Assembly (NCBI GenBank): GCA_002633005.1
Contig: NMRA01000649.1
Coordinates: 1 to 64,000 of the forward strand
Reading direction: 5' to 3'
DNA length: 64,000 bases
Source: Phoronis australis
Lineage: Eukaryota; Phoronida; Phoronidae
The notes below the pieces were generated by a model, which was not told the DNA's origin, did no database searches, and was given only the letters and a program-made list of their open reading frames with translations. The translations under genes were made by a program, and so were the position numbers. Of this stretch, positions 18,711 through 33,700 are shown piece after piece (the stretch's first letter is position 1; the number at the start of each line of letters is the position of its first letter).

Positions 18711-18768
18711 CCTGGGCAGCGCTGTTCATACCTCGGCAACACTGTTCATACCTGGGCAGCGCTGTTCC
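18711..18768. repeat. 20 bp unit repeated three times
   Basis: The unit CCTGGGCAGCGCTGTTCATA occurs nearly three times; the middle unit is CCTCGGCAACACTGTTCATA. Confidence 0.8.
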
Positions 18769-21700
18769 AGCTGTTGATGGTGTCCTGATTACTGAATGCA
18801 GTTGTCTTGTGGGATTTGTACTTCGCACTCTATATAATAATTGTAAATAATAATCACGATTGATCGATTAATTGCGCCTGGAAACATGAAGTGCACAAAT
18901 ATTTTTGTATTTGTTTTATCGGCCTTTAAAGTTTTGTAATTTACTGGCCGTGCATGGGTTTACTGAAGTGGTGACCCTAAATGACGGCACACCGACATTG
19001 CCAGCAACTCCAGACTCCATGAACTCAATCTTTGGGAGATACTGATGCAGAAAAAAGTGACTAATTTCGAAAGGCCATAGATAATGGTGATTCCACAAAA
19101 AACAGTTTTTCGGTAAAAAATGCAATGCATGCCATATTGCTTTCTCTGCAAACAAAAAGATAAAACCTTCCTACTTTCTACCTGGCTTTCATTGCTTATT
19201 ATCGCAATTTACATGTTTCCCGGTTCATGCATCCGCTAATTTGAAGTTGTATATGCCAGCAGTAATTATCTTAGTAATTTCAAGTCGCACCATTTGTCCA
19301 AATCGTCTAAATGATGTTCTTAGGAACCGCTGATTGATTTAAAAATTCACCAGTGCGAGTTGTCGTAGAAAGGTACAATATTTTGTAAATAACTGCATTT
19401 CGTGTGCAGCAGTTTTTTTAGATTGAACGTAGACGAAACCAATGACTGACTGACATACTCACTGCCTGAGCTTGGTTATTTAGTGCCATAAACAACTCAT
19501 CATTTTTCATTAAGTTACTGAATGTGCTTGTTTAAAATGATGTACTGTGTTATTAATCTTGTGAACAAAGATGAAACGCATGTTTTCGAGTTGATACTTT
19601 CAATTGTTACTCAACACTAAAACCATGCATCTTTTTATTGCGTTTCTTCTCAAATTGCCCACGCTGAATTAATGTCAAATGTATTTAATGTCATTTAGTC
19701 CCTTGTCACTCACTGATATCAAATTTTATAAATTTAAAATCAGTGTCTATTCTAGTTAATCCGTGTCAGTCCCATCTGCACGTGTGTGTCACCAGTAAGA
19801 ATCTCACAGAATGTAATCTCTAAACACAGGAGATCTACCGATGAAATTATTAGGCTTAATTACGAGTAACACAATTTTTATAAACTCGATTATCCGTGTT
19901 CATTTTATGTGGTGTTACCCTAACTTTGTTACAAGTCAATGCAAGGCTTGGTAGATTCAGTGGCCGGACATGTGCGTTGTCACTGGCAAGATGGGACTGA
20001 CATTTAACCATGTCAAGATCAATAATGCCCGTTGTCTACTCCTGACGTTGGGGAGCGCGATGAACCTCTGGCACAGCTGTGGACCATTAGGTGTAGTTAG
20101 CCTCATATTTAATTGGCAATGGACTAGTGATCAATTGTGCATCGTTGAAAAACGCGGCGAATCTTTTGGACTCAGATCGCATCTGAGGTCGGTTGTCATG
20201 GCTAAATGCGTACAGGTGGGTCTCTTACAAGTATAGAGTGCCATGAACCAAGCGAGGTGACTGCTGTTGTGACTAGTGTACAAATTTAATTATTATTTTG
20301 CAGTGCCTTCACTCGCCTTGGGGGAAAGGGCCTGTAGATTCTGACAGGAGTTTTTTGTGAGCAGAATTTTCCCCACAGTTCCCTCAGTCATTTTAGGAGA
20401 GAGATAACTTTTCTTCTTGAAAGGAAATTTTTTCTCCTACGAACAAAAACTTTTCTCCCTCTAGCTCCCTCTTGATAGAGGGTAGTTTTGTGACCTGGTT
20501 GTGGGAAATCAGGCATGGATTGAGAGTGGGTCCAAAGAGTAAAAATCTACCTCACAATCGTTTTTACGTAGCTGTTGTGGAAGAATCTCAAGCAACCCGC
20601 TGTGTTTGTCCCTCGTTAAGAGCCACTGGACAAAACCGTGGATACGAGGCTGGACACTTGTGTGATTCTTAAGAAAAATCAGAGGGAAATGAGGCTGATA
20701 TGTGGCCCAAAATGTGGGACATCGAGGTCAAATTACTTATTAAGGAAACTTTTAAGTATGTTACTGATACAGTGCTGACGTTGTCTTTCTGACATTCGAC
20801 TGCCTGAACGTCGTTTACATCTCTATCAAGCCTTTAAAGAATCTTGAGATTTAGTCGATAGGTTCATGGTAAAGATGTCGGTGGCCATCAGTAGAGGCTT
20901 CCTCAAAACTTGTGTAATTTAGATTGTGATGCGTGAGCAACAGCATCAGCAACTTGTGGGGTGATTACGACTACTGGCACAGAAGTGCCATCTGGTGGTC
21001 ATTAGTTTCCAGTTTTTTAAATTTGTTATTCATGGAGTATTGGTCTACCCATTTAGTATGGATTTTAATGAATTGAAACTTTGAATTTTGAAACGCATTT
21101 TCCTTGATTTTCACCGGTTTAGAACACAGAAAGTTTCGTCAGCCAAGAGACATCATTAATTTGGGGACATTTCTTAAGTTATAACCGTGCATGTAATTCA
21201 TAAAAAGTAATGTGCAATTCCGTTCAACTGTGGTGGCCATTTTGTCGGCGCATCACCAAAAATTCAAAAGTTGCTTTGAAAATTACAAAATCAATTCTTT
21301 TTGTTTTTAACACAATTGATTTTGTGTTAAAAAACATTGTTGAGGAATAAGGTTTGACTAGATTGGTTTGTGATTAATTTCCTTTAAATAGAAAGAAAGT
21401 GAAATGAGTGTCTTTAAAGGATTTGTGGTAAGAGACACTTTTGCTCGTCACCAATTACTTTTTGGAAAATCCACACTTCTCTTTCTAAGGGCACTTGTCA
21501 TTTGGTACAGTAAAATCCATGATATGACAAAATATAGCCGACACTGATATTGAAGATAAGTAGTACCAGCTCAGTGTTGTATCATTTTTAAAGATCTACA
21601 TTTTCATACTTGTAAGTACTACCAGACAATGATTCTGAGAAATTGAGGGCATCTTTAACGTTAGAGTCCTGTGAAAAACATATTAAAGAGCAATTCGGCT

Positions 21701-22524
21701 ATTACTTTTGTCTGAAATTGGTTAGAATTGATCATACATTGTTGTTTGATACCCACCTTCTACAGGTATTTTACACGGGTTTTGTTTACTTTACCATTGC
21801 CAGTCACTTTTCGAATAGTCCATCAGGAAATTTGGGATCACAGTGCGTGATTTCCTGACAGACTTTTACCAGTAATGTATAGAGACTAAATCAATCAAAA
21901 ATTGGCCAGTATTCCTCCCACAGGGTTCATCAAAAGAGAGTTCAAACGACCGAACTGACACCGCCATTCTCATTAAAAATGATGACATGTTTAATTTATA
22001 CAAAAACATTGCACGGATCAGTCAAGGCCTTAATCACCTGAGAGCTATTTTTAGCCCGCTGTCTCGTCTTGGTTGGACCAGAATCAGAAAGGTAGATCTG
22101 TAGTAGCATTAAAACTGGTGAGCGGTTACGGTCCTCGTGCTACACACAGCCACAGTTGTCATTTTTCACAGACTGGCTAATACTACTGCAACTAATTACG
22201 ATTTCACCATGCGTTGTTTAATGACAGCTGTTCAGGGCAAAGCATGCGAATTATGAAGTAAAACTTCCTTAATGCGTGTGTAGTTTGGTGGTGAAATTTT
22301 ACGAATGAAATTTACGAATTAAAATTTTATTTTTACTGTAGGTATTGTTTCACATAGGTTGTGAATCGTGATAAGCAATTTTTGTCAAACGATCGGTGTT
22401 GTGGAACTGTGTCAAGGTTCAAAATATCTCCAATATTAGTAGGGTTGAAGAAGTCTTTGAAAAATAGCCCCTTTGAGTGTACATGGGTTGTGACTAACTG
22501 TTTGTGTTTCTTTGCTTGTTACAG

Positions 22525-22565
22525 GTAAGCTAGTATGACTGAACATGAGCTCAGGTGACGACAAG
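22525..22565 (+). CDS. BNC: BNC first coding exon (start codon at 22545)
   Basis: The acceptor follows CTTTGCTTGTTACAG and the donor is GTATGT. The 22545 ATG gives MSSGDDK in phase 0, directly joining AIRCTIPSC of the next exon. Vertebrate basonuclins likewise have a very short leader before an AIxC motif. An earlier ATG in the exon (22535) runs into a stop after four codons. This exon is accepted on phase and position; its length is too short for independent proof. Confidence 0.6.
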
Positions 22566-25500
22566 GTATGTACCTAACACCTTAACGGTTACCAGCTTTG
22601 TTACCTTCACTCAACTTGACCAGAGGTGCCACTCATCCGTTTTCATGTTGATAATTATTGAGCATGGATTACGGTGTTATCTCATAAACTTAGGACACAA
22701 TATGACAGACGGGAAATTTTATTTCAATTCTCATTTTTTCTTAAATTATGTGTAGGTCCAAAATAGTGCTTAGCCATATTCAAGCTTTTGAACATAGCTG
22801 CACCAACAGACAATATTTTAAAAAATGTGGGCATTCACAACAATGAAAAAGTTCAATTTTTGTAATTACTCTTTTACGAATTTGGTGAGATTTTATTGTC
22901 AAGTCAAAGTCTTAGTGCTGTTGATACCTTATTGTAGAAAAAAGATTACTCATTTCCAAAAATTGTCTTACCTGTTTTTTACTTTAGGATTGTTGTTCTT
23001 TGTCTTTATCAGGAATGTTATCTGGTGCCATGTCCTTTACAGATCTTTGTAAAATTTTAAGGACCCGAATTAGTATCAAACCCTTGCGCTGTTCTTTTAA
23101 AGCGAGATTGCGCATGCGCATCCCGGGTTCATAACGGGTGTGACTTACTTTGGGACAAGTAATGATGTTTGCATCGGGTTTGCCTTGATTTGATATCGCA
23201 TTTGTCCGAAGTTATTCGAGTTCTAAAGTAAGGCAAGTTCACACTTTCTAGTTTCATCTTCCTTAACTGTACTCGTAAGATGATGTTTTTGATGCGTAAA
23301 AACTCACCTATTTAGTTCGTAGCATAGTGGACAAGTAAGATCTTATTTTCTCATTTTTCATAAGAGGTCTGTAGTACAAAATAAATGGTTTTACATTTCA
23401 TCAATTCAGGACACAATATGGCAGACAAGTGAACTTCTATTTTGTCGTAATGTGTAGCATCAAATTAATACTTTGCCATGCTCAATGTCTGTATGATAGC
23501 TGCCCTTCGAAAATATTTTGAAAAATTGTGAGCAATCGCAATAATATTAGGGAACTAAAAAATGAAAAAAGTTAATTTTGGAAACTGTTTTTGTCTGAAG
23601 TTGGTGAGATTATACTGTTAGTTTTGGTGCCATTAATCTACCATCAGTCAATAGTTTGAGAAATTGTTGACGTCGACAACTGTGTATGAAGTCTTTGAAA
23701 TGTGAAAAGGGGTATTTTTTTGTTTCTTATTGTTTTTGATTTCAACGTTAATTGTCTCGGACTTGTTTTATCGTAGTTTGAAGTTTGATGATTTGTGGGG
23801 CTCTGAAAATGCAGTCTCGTTATGAAAGGCAGAGCAGACATTCGTCAGCTATGGAATGTACTAGTAGGCAGCCCCAGAGGACTGACTACCACTGGTCAAT
23901 AGATGTATGTTGGCTTTTCGTGTTTTATTTTGCTCTTTCCCAGATAAATTCAATTACCGTCTCAGAGAGTCATTTGTGACATGAGACATAACGAGGCCAG
24001 GGCAAAATTGATTTGCTCTCTCGACTTCACATTTCATGTGCGAGTCTCTTTGAAGATAAATATGAATGTATGGACATTAAGCAGAGTGTGTATGTCATTT
24101 GTTACACTCTATTTGGTTTTTTACATTAAAATTTTGTCCCAGTCACTGGTTAAATGCATTTTCTAATTTGACCTATCACATTGTCCATTTCTTCCCACAA
24201 TGATTATGGGACGTTATTGCCATACTCGGTTGGCAGAGTTTTTTTTTAAGAAAATCACTCCGATTACCTGATCTAGTGTTTATCACTCCAGAATATTTCA
24301 TATCTTGTGAGTAGATTTCTATGTCATGCCTCTAAACTACTCTGCCATTAATCCACCAGCTACTTGGACTTGTGCCAGCCTGCTTCGTCAAACACATCGG
24401 TTCACTATCCAATGTTCATTCATTTTCCCCGTGTCCACGTACCACCCCTCTGTGGTTTCACAGTTCCTCAGCATGACATCTGTATGCACACCTTCATCTC
24501 CCGTATCTCCACCCCGACCCTTTGTGAATTGCCCTTGTGCCTCCAAACCCATAGACAAATAAACGTGCCCTCAATTACCGTGGGGCATATGTCCCTTAGG
24601 TTATGAACACATCTACAACACACAGATAATCAGACAAATTATAGCTCACTGAGACTATAAATAAATATAGGTTTTACAATGAACTTGTTGTAAAAATTCT
24701 TCTGTTTGGAACGAGATATGGCGGACAGATGAAATTTCATTTTGTTCAAATTTCTCCACAAAGATAGCTTTTCAAGCAAATTTACTTTGTTTTAGCATGG
24801 TCTGTATGTCTTAGGTATTACTTACAACAGCTAGTGAAATTTTAACCATTTGCAACGATGTGACAAGCCCCAGAAAAATAGAAATGTGACAATTTTAGCA
24901 ATTATTTTTGTTCCAAGTTGCAGAATTTTTACCCTACATTCGTTTTCCTTGCCTGAAAACTCTGATACTCCAAACTGTCTCAGGAAATATTTTTCCTGAG
25001 AAATTTGCTTCTGGACATCATTGTTTTTCAAGCTATGCAGCCCACGAGTCAATTGAAACTATTGCATGAAAGGGATGACATAATAATACAACTCACAGTT
25101 CTCTATAAGTCCTTGAGGACTTCAGGAGTGAAAAAAGGTCGGGGATAAAAAATCTCCAAGTGATATGTTAATGACTTGAATGTTATAGTTCCCGAGAAGA
25201 AATCAACTGGAAATTGGATATTTATGAGGAGTATCATTTATTTCCCGTCTCCTACAACTTTCATAAACCAGCAAGTCAAAGATTCGTAACTTGTGTCGCA
25301 AGTTGCCCATGTCGATACCTGTAGTCTGGCTACGTATCTTCCGGTAACGTCGCACTGTCATGTTCACCATATTCACACCCCATTCCGCTGTAATTCCCAG
25401 CGTAACGCCCAGCTCTCTTCTTGGTCCCCACTTAAACCCCACCCTATCATCCCCTTTGTCTTCAACTCAACCCTCTGTCATCTCCTTCAATCCCCAGCAC

Positions 25501-28500
25501 CCTGCGTTGTCTACTCGTGTCGCCATCCATCCCTTCCAGTTTGTAACGCCTGAGAGCTCCTGTGTCCCTAACATTTATGGTAAAAATAGATGGTCATAGT
25601 TTGTGGTTTTGATTTGTGTCTGAATATTTATCAAACAAAAACAATGAATTCTAGGTTCCAATCAAATTTAGTAATCAGAAATGTTAAAATTCTTTGTTAT
25701 CTTGTTTTTACCGCGATTGTCTGAAACAGGCCATCTTTTTCCTCTCTTGCCCGCGCCATCCAAACCTTTGTATTTAATGATGGCCACTAGACAAGCCCCT
25801 GCCCCTAACCTCTTCCCCCGTCATCCCCAGCACTGCGGCTCTCCCCTGATGTCAACCTATACCCCACATCTCCTCACTCAGACGTCTAGAGTGCCTGACT
25901 GATTATGTGGCTCTATCTGCTGCCAGCTGGTTCACATGCCTTTTATAGTGATAGAGACACATACCATCTCATGCCAACTCAACTGACGACTGGGCATTCC
26001 TGTTAACTTGCACAAGTTTTCAATTTTGTTTTCAAGCCGTGTGGTTTTCATTTCTTTTTGTCTTATCTAATTCTTTGCATTGTCGATCTAGTGTTTTCAC
26101 ATGTCTCCACATGCGATCAAAACTAAACACCCTGGTTTTTTTCAGCGTATTTGTCATCAACATCTTTTTTAAATATCGGTTAATTTGGTTTTTGACTCAA
26201 CTTTGGGTCTCATTGCTCTACTTAATTGAATGCAAGGGTGCAAAAGAAAATTCTCTCTAAGTCCATTTTTCCAAAGCCAAGCAGGCTGTGTTTCGCCATT
26301 AACAGAATGAAATGAAAATATGATTCGATAAAAAGAGTCAATTATAAAAAGTGCTTTGTGCTCCAAATAAGTTACAAGAAGTTGGTCTCATAGGAAAATA
26401 TTATCAAGTTCATAATGCTGTAATAATGCTGTAATAATGCTGTATTGTGACGTGTTTTAAGTTCACGAGCTAATCTCATTGTAAGTGAACCCCACCAAGT
26501 TTTTAATGCAGGGTCTGTAAAAATATGCACTGTCAAGTTCACAGACTACTGTGGGTATTGTTTGAAGCTCATAAGTGTATATTTTGTCGAGTTAACCTCA
26601 TAAAATTATAGTATCGTAATGTTGATTCGCTGGCTCACATTTTGTAAAAGGTGTCATAAACCTACCTTCGGTCAAAACGTAACATTTGTTTTAGATAATT
26701 TTTTTATTATGAAAGTAGTTTTGGATTGTTTCTTCTCTCAGATTAGATGTGGTTTCTGGGGCCAAGAAGAACTTTTAGCTTAAAACCTTAAATTTTGTCA
26801 CATAAAGATAAGTAATTTCAGGAGAATACTATGTGGTTTAAAACAGTCTATTATAACAACTTTATTCACTCCACATAAAGATACACATTTTGTCAAGTTA
26901 ACTGTATGATTTATTGGAGATATAATGTTAAATATTGTGTGTTCAACTTCATGTTGTAAAATGTTATTCACTATTTTCTTAAGTGTGTGATTTAATGGTA
27001 CACTTAATGGTACACTTAATGGTACACTTAATGGTACACTTAATGTTTGGTAGATGTCATGTTGTATGCATTGTGTTAAGTAACTCTAAACCTACCTTTG
27101 TCAAAAACTTTTGATCGAGAAGTTTCAACTTGTTTTTTACTAAAAACTAGAGGTTATTTTTGGCTTTGAAAATACCGGTAGTTCCTCATTATTCGAGGCA
27201 GGCTTAATATTAGTGATGTTGTCAGGGTGGGTCATTTATTGGCCTAGGAGTGGTCTCAATCAGTAGCAAAATGTCAGTTTTTTTCAAGCACAGAAACCAC
27301 GTCAACAGTCACTTACGGGAGGTCCCAGACTTTGAGAACCAGTTCGATGCCCATTATCCAGTGGAGAAAACTGGTTCTCCTGATGCTGTACCCCTTAAGT
27401 TACTGCTACTGGAACCACTTCCCATCAAAGTAAAGTTGGGATGAGTTTTATAAAAAATTTGTTTCTTTAACTCAACATGGGGTTATAGCAACTTTAAATT
27501 AATCAGGTAAAGATGGTTGATCACAATAATGAAACACCTTCCCACTGTATTCAAAACTGTTTATTTATGAGCCAGAATGTCAGTTTACATTATGTCAAAT
27601 AATGCCACCTATTTTGTTTCCATGTATGTTTGTCACACTATTCCCAAACCTTCCTCAGACCTACCATATTCTCTTATTACGCCTTATGGTTGCTCTCTCT
27701 CTCATCTGGTCATTTTGTTTATACTTGACCTCAAAATTGGTTTAGCAAAATGTTGCTATTTAATGCATTAACATATACAGCATAATTATGATAGTTATAT
27801 GTCTAATGGTGTCCTTTGTGTGTAAAGTGTGACTGCGTAGTGGACGTGCTTTATTTCCCTGGCTAATTTAGACGGCGGAAAGAACGTTTTGTTAGCATCT
27901 ACCGTATCAGGCTTCAAAGCTTAGCATTGACTTTCTCAATGTATTGCGTCTTTGAATGCAAGTTCTTTTTTGCAAATGTCAGCATGCTACATGGCTCTTG
28001 TCATAATACCTACACGTGTTTGAAGCATGGGACTTGCAGTGTTAACTGCAGAGTTTTTAGGAATCCATTGGATATTGCTGTCATTTGGGTAAGAACGTGA
28101 TGAATGCGCATAGCAAGACCAAGTGAAAAACCACACGTACTGGCTAATTTTGGTAGCAGCTGTCGTCTTGTTGATTCCATGCAGTGTCTTCGCTTGTCTT
28201 AGTGCGTCATGCTTCGGTGGTCACCAGGCATTGTGCGCATTCTAGACACAGGTACACTTTATATACCTGTTTGAACACTGGGAAAGGGGATGGTAAACGT
28301 GCACATGTACAAATGCATAAAACAGTAGCCCGAACATTTACACTTCTTATTAACGTCCTGTTTTTCAGACATTGATAAAATTCATGGAGGTATGAGTCGG
28401 GAATTTAATGGAATAGTGCATATTTTTCTGAAGTTATAAAAACTTCATGTGGAAAGTACTAGTCTCATTTTACAGACTCTCCACACTATCACAATTCCGT

Positions 28501-30724
28501 TTAAAAGCCACATACCACAATTAAGGACAGTTATGTTGGTAAAATGAACTAGGTGTTTTGATATATTTTACTGGCATAATGTTCTTTTTACGTTTACTAC
28601 CATGTGAGTAACGGCTCCGTTACCATAGTTACAAGGGTCTACCCTCATTTTGCTCCAATCATAAGGGACGTCACTGTAGAAACAAATTTGACTGGTGAAA
28701 AAGGAGCATCGTTGACAGGTTAAAAAGGGTGTTGGCCCAGTGCCAAACTTGTAGTTTTTGTAAAGTAAAACAATGAAAATGACTGAACAGATGAAGAGTG
28801 TTCCAACATGCAACATTTTTTTCGTATTTTCATAGATTTTTATTCGCTTTCATGAAATGGATTTGGCTGAATGCGTTTGAGGCATGAATTGGAATTTGAG
28901 TACGATATCAACATTACAGAACTTCCTTATTGGCGGGCAATAACGAACGGCAAGAAAACGTGGGTGCTTGAACTACAAAACTTCCTTACGGCGGGCAATA
29001 ACTAACCGCAAGATAAAAGGGGTGCTTGAATGTGAAACTTTTTAAAATTTAGTTTTAGTCGTGTGTAGATATCACGCTAAACGGATGCAGTGTTTTCACA
29101 TCGACATGTTTTACACCGATGCATTCGTGGAAGCAGTGGAAGCACCGAGATCCTCTTTTGCAGATAACTGCAGGTTGACGTATACCAGCTCAACAAGTCC
29201 AAGATAGAAAAAGAGTGTCTCCTAATGTAAACCTCATCAACTTATCTCAGCCTCTGTCCTGGTTTATTTAGCTACTTGTGGGACATGTTGTTTCTAGCCC
29301 TTTAATTGTTTTTTCTGCAGATATTTTAAGTTGTGTCCCAGGCAGTCTTGTTTACAATAGCAGATAATTTGTCACCAGGTTCAGTTCTACTTTCCAGTGT
29401 ATTTCTGGTGTATACCAAAACAACATGAAGTATAATAAACAGTTACAAGGCACAACAGGCTGTGCGGTAGATGAGGATGTCCAAAAATTGGCATTATTAA
29501 GACAGTGTAAATCCTTAATCACATGTCTGGGTATTGAGCCAAACATCTACTGAACTTTGGGTTTTTACTCGGTAAAGGTATATGTTTTCTGAATTTAGAA
29601 AGCCAGTAAAATTCGATTTTGGCTTTTTATCAATCTGTCATTAATTGTGTCACGTGTTCATGTCTTTTTAATAAAATTGAGCATAGCAAAACAGCGGCAT
29701 CAACGTCATGACCAAATTTTCTTTAATATAAGTGTTCAAGATGAAATCTCAAAAAAATTTTACAGCCTCTTATACAAAATGAAACGTTTTAAAAAATTGG
29801 AGAAAAGTACATAAAGCATAGTATCACAAAGTTTAATATGAATTGATCAGCCATTTCTGAGAATCTGAAGTTGACCAAATTTGGACACTTCTCTATGGTC
29901 CTAAATAACCTTAAACCACAGGCAGGTGGCAGCACTTTTGGTACTTGAGCAATGATTTGCAATCATACTATTCATGTACAGGTTCAAGTAAATAATGTAT
30001 TAAGGTTTAGGAAATCCATTGACCTCTCATTTGAAGGCAATTTTTTGCCTGAAACGTATGGTTGTTGTGTATACTGAAATTAACTTATTTTTATCCTCAC
30101 ATGGGAACTAGTTAATTATTATTACTGACTAGAATATATTTTTTATCAATACATGGATATAACATTGCAAATTTGTGTCATTGTCGCTGAAATTAATTTC
30201 TTTGTCTTGTCTTGTGTTAACCTCCGTGTCAATGTCACTTTAAGGTTGTGTGGGACCCTAGGAAAATGTTTGAATTTGGTTTACTTTATGTGATCATGAC
30301 AGTTTTCTTTTGAAACGTTCAGTTAGGTCATGCGCTGTTAGGCTTTGTTTTTAGAATGTTCCACTTTTGCGCCATGGGCTATCAAAAATAGGACATCTGT
30401 GATTCTCACGAAGTTGCGAAAAACAAAAACAAAATGATATTTTATAAAACTATAACAGCAATTTTGAGATGTCATCTTGAACATTTGTATCAAATGAAAT
30501 TTGATCGTGTTACGTAAAACAAAAATAAGATGTTAATGTAAGAAACTGTAACAGCTTATTTTGTAGATTTCATCTCGGAATTTGTTCATAATCTTGTTTT
30601 GCTTTCTACTCAACTTTTTGTTTTTGCTTAATTTTACTAAAAAGCTTGAACAGTGACTCAATTAATGAGAGATTGGGGAAAATTGAAAAGTTCAAAATCA
30701 AACTCTACAGTCTGTCTATGTTCA

Positions 30725-30761
<37 letters not shown>

Positions 30762-33700
30762 TTCTGTTACTTCAAGTTAAAATCCATAGTTTTGTAGAAA
30801 AATGACTAAATACACTGACTAGTGGATAAAGTCTTATACTAAGATAAAGTTGTACATTAACTAACATATTACGTTTTTACTAGGACAAGCAATGGAACAC
30901 TGTAAACTTGGTGCCATCTTCACTGAACTAAGTTGTAAACTTACATTGGTGTTTAGGTTGTAAACTGGTGTTGTGGCCAAAATTGAAGTTTTCTGACTGT
31001 TGTAAACTGGTGTTTCGGTGGAACTGAAATTTTTATCCACACTGGCGACTATTGTAAAGTAGTGTCGTAACTAAAAATTACGTAATTTTATATCCCAGAA
31101 AGTGTTATTATGTAACTTGTAAGTTGGTGTAATTGTTGGGACTTGAAGTATAATTTTACCAAGATTAGTGACATAATATTTTAGAATAGAGCAGAAAAAT
31201 TAACGAAAAACTCCAGTTGACAACTTATGACGTTTACAAATATAAAATTTCTTCAGTTTGGAACCCAATGTTGTCAACAAACGGAATTTTATTTTCATCA
31301 AATTTCTACACAAAGTTAAATTTTCACGAAAAATCATTTTAATTTTAGCACTTTGCATTGTCCAGTTCAGCGGTCACTTAACAACATTTGGGAAGCTTCT
31401 GAGCATTTACGTTGGGGCGGTGATCTTCAGAAAAATAAAATTTGTCTAATTCTAGTAATTATTTTTGTCCCAAATTGAGGAATTCTTTCTGTGTTGATGA
31501 CTTTTCTGCCCGAACAGTAGCAGAGATAGAGATGAGTACAATATCTTTGACATTAGTTAGATCAGCAGTCGGCGACTGTTTGGCATTGTATGGTAATCAG
31601 TGCTGATTATGACAATGGTGTGGCGCCATCTGGGACATGGCCTCTCGCCATCTCCAGCACTGTTGTGGGTGATAATGAGCAAGACTGTAATCTCATTGTA
31701 GTGGAGAGGACATGAGGCATCTGGCCCCCATCTCAGATTAGCTGCTGTAAAAATATTGTCAAACGCAGCTATCAGATATCTGAATGACACACAGAGAGCG
31801 TGGCTCTGTGCCATACTCTCTCTATACTTGGCTTCAAGCGACCGTGGCACAGACAGGTCAAATTATCACCTTTTGAAGCAGTAACACCGAGGACGACCAG
31901 CTTGTGATATTCCACGCCAACGGTCAACCAGGAAGACCTAGGTACCTAAGTCACTATCTTCTTGTCTTCACGAGATGTTTAATGTTACCAAAGCTGTTTA
32001 ATGTTGCCAGTGTCTCTGGAGCAACCTTGGATATACCCTGTACAGAGTCTGTGAGTATATGGCCTACCCTTAACTGTTTGTTTTAATTGGCTGATTTACA
32101 TTATGGCTCTGCTTGTTGCTTCCAGTCAACTGCTGCTATTTTTATCATATAGAATCGTCTCCATACACTGGCTGTTTGGTTGAACCTGCCTGCTTACGAC
32201 AAAATGGGGAGTCATTACTCGTATTTCTCGTACTTCAGAAGAGTATTGGGATACGGTTCCTACATGGTGAAAGTGAGAGATTGACTATAAACTCTCGCTG
32301 CACAACAAGATGACAATTTCTGTGCCTGTAAAAATGCCGTGAAATTGACAGAAATGTTTTGATTTAATTTAATTTGTGCTTGTCATTTTTCATTAGACCT
32401 GATATATCCTGCCATGTAAATAAACATGGAGGTGTTATATCATTTGTTTGACAGTGTGGCTCAGTGTTCAACACACTCTTGGTCATTGGCTTGGGTGACG
32501 CCTTGAGAATTAGTTTAACTTGAAATAACAGAAAGTATTATTGGTGAAGCAAGAAAAGCTATACTTTTAAACTCTAGATGAAAACCATCTTGGCTTTAAC
32601 GAGTCTTACTCAACAATACTTCTTGTTTGACAGAGTTTAATACACTATATGTTCTGTATGTTTCATCACAAATAAGTGAATTTACCGCCCGGCTGTTTCC
32701 TTCTTATTAGCGGGAATGGCGGTTTTTGTCTCATTTTATCTTGTGTAAGGCTTTGAACTTCTCAAGAAAACGTGATGCTCATCAGTTCTTGTTAATGGAT
32801 AAGACTAAAGCCTTCGCAAGTTGAAATTTAATGACTCTTAAACACTGTTTACAATGTTTACACCTGGAATGAGATGAAACTGTGTTAGCAGAATTTGGCC
32901 CAACAACCAACAACTGATTGTTGCCTTGGTGTCAATTTTGGCTTCAGATTCAGCAGCTGGACAACTTGTGTCTGATCATTATTGTTATGTGTCATATATA
33001 ACCTCAAAACAAAAAACTGTGGCTAGGTGGAAGCTATCATGTGCTGAGGCTGGTCTACGTTTTCAGTAAGGGAGGGTTTAGGATTCGAGCGAATCCGAGA
33101 CGCATAGCGCCGAGCGTAGGGAAAACCCCCTCCCGTGTAAAATTTTTTTGTGGTTTATTAGCTGATTTCGTTTTTCTGGTGAAACTTTTTTTCAATTTTT
33201 ATTCTTGACCCTGTCCCGAGGGGGGTTTGAACCCCCTGAACCTCCTTGTGGATCCGCCTCTGATGTGACCTGCGCTTGTGTAGGTATCATCTCGGTATGG
33301 TTTCGGGCCAGTACTTGACATCTTTTAGGAGCAGTACTTGGTGGGTTCGTCTTGGGTAGTAAACAAAAGACGTCAGGACTGGTGGGGGGGCGGGTGCATA
33401 CAGTTTTTTGGGTTAAGATTTATTTCATTTGCTATTGTCTCAGAAAGACATTTTTCCTGGCTACTAAAGTATTGCTGGGTTGTTCTGAATTTTGATTGCA
33501 CGGAGGCACACCCCTATCCATTATTTCAGACAGCACCCCCGGTCTTGAAGGCCTGCTGTCTGTTTGCTAAACTCTGCTTATCAATATTGTGAGTGTTGGA
33601 GGGGGCAACTGACAGTCGGGAGATAATTTTTTTCAGTGTTGTATTAGACAATCATGTCTAGGTAGTTATTAATTGATTGTTTTTGTTAATCGGCATTTTT

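Larger units (their letters stand above)
14481..22524 (+). other. Putative BNC intron 1
   Basis: This 8 kb stretch has no supported exon. It contains a GAGAACCAG-family MITE (15413-15509), a G-rich palindromic element (15625-15886), a short 20 bp triplicate (18711-18768), a dispersed repeat (18150-18385) and a CTCF-like site near 20987. Confidence 0.45.

Noticed and set aside
31557-31850. 97-codon minus-strand frame in BNC intron 2
   Set aside because: Composition is slightly gene-like but no domain, splice sites or repeat copies were found; treated as chance.
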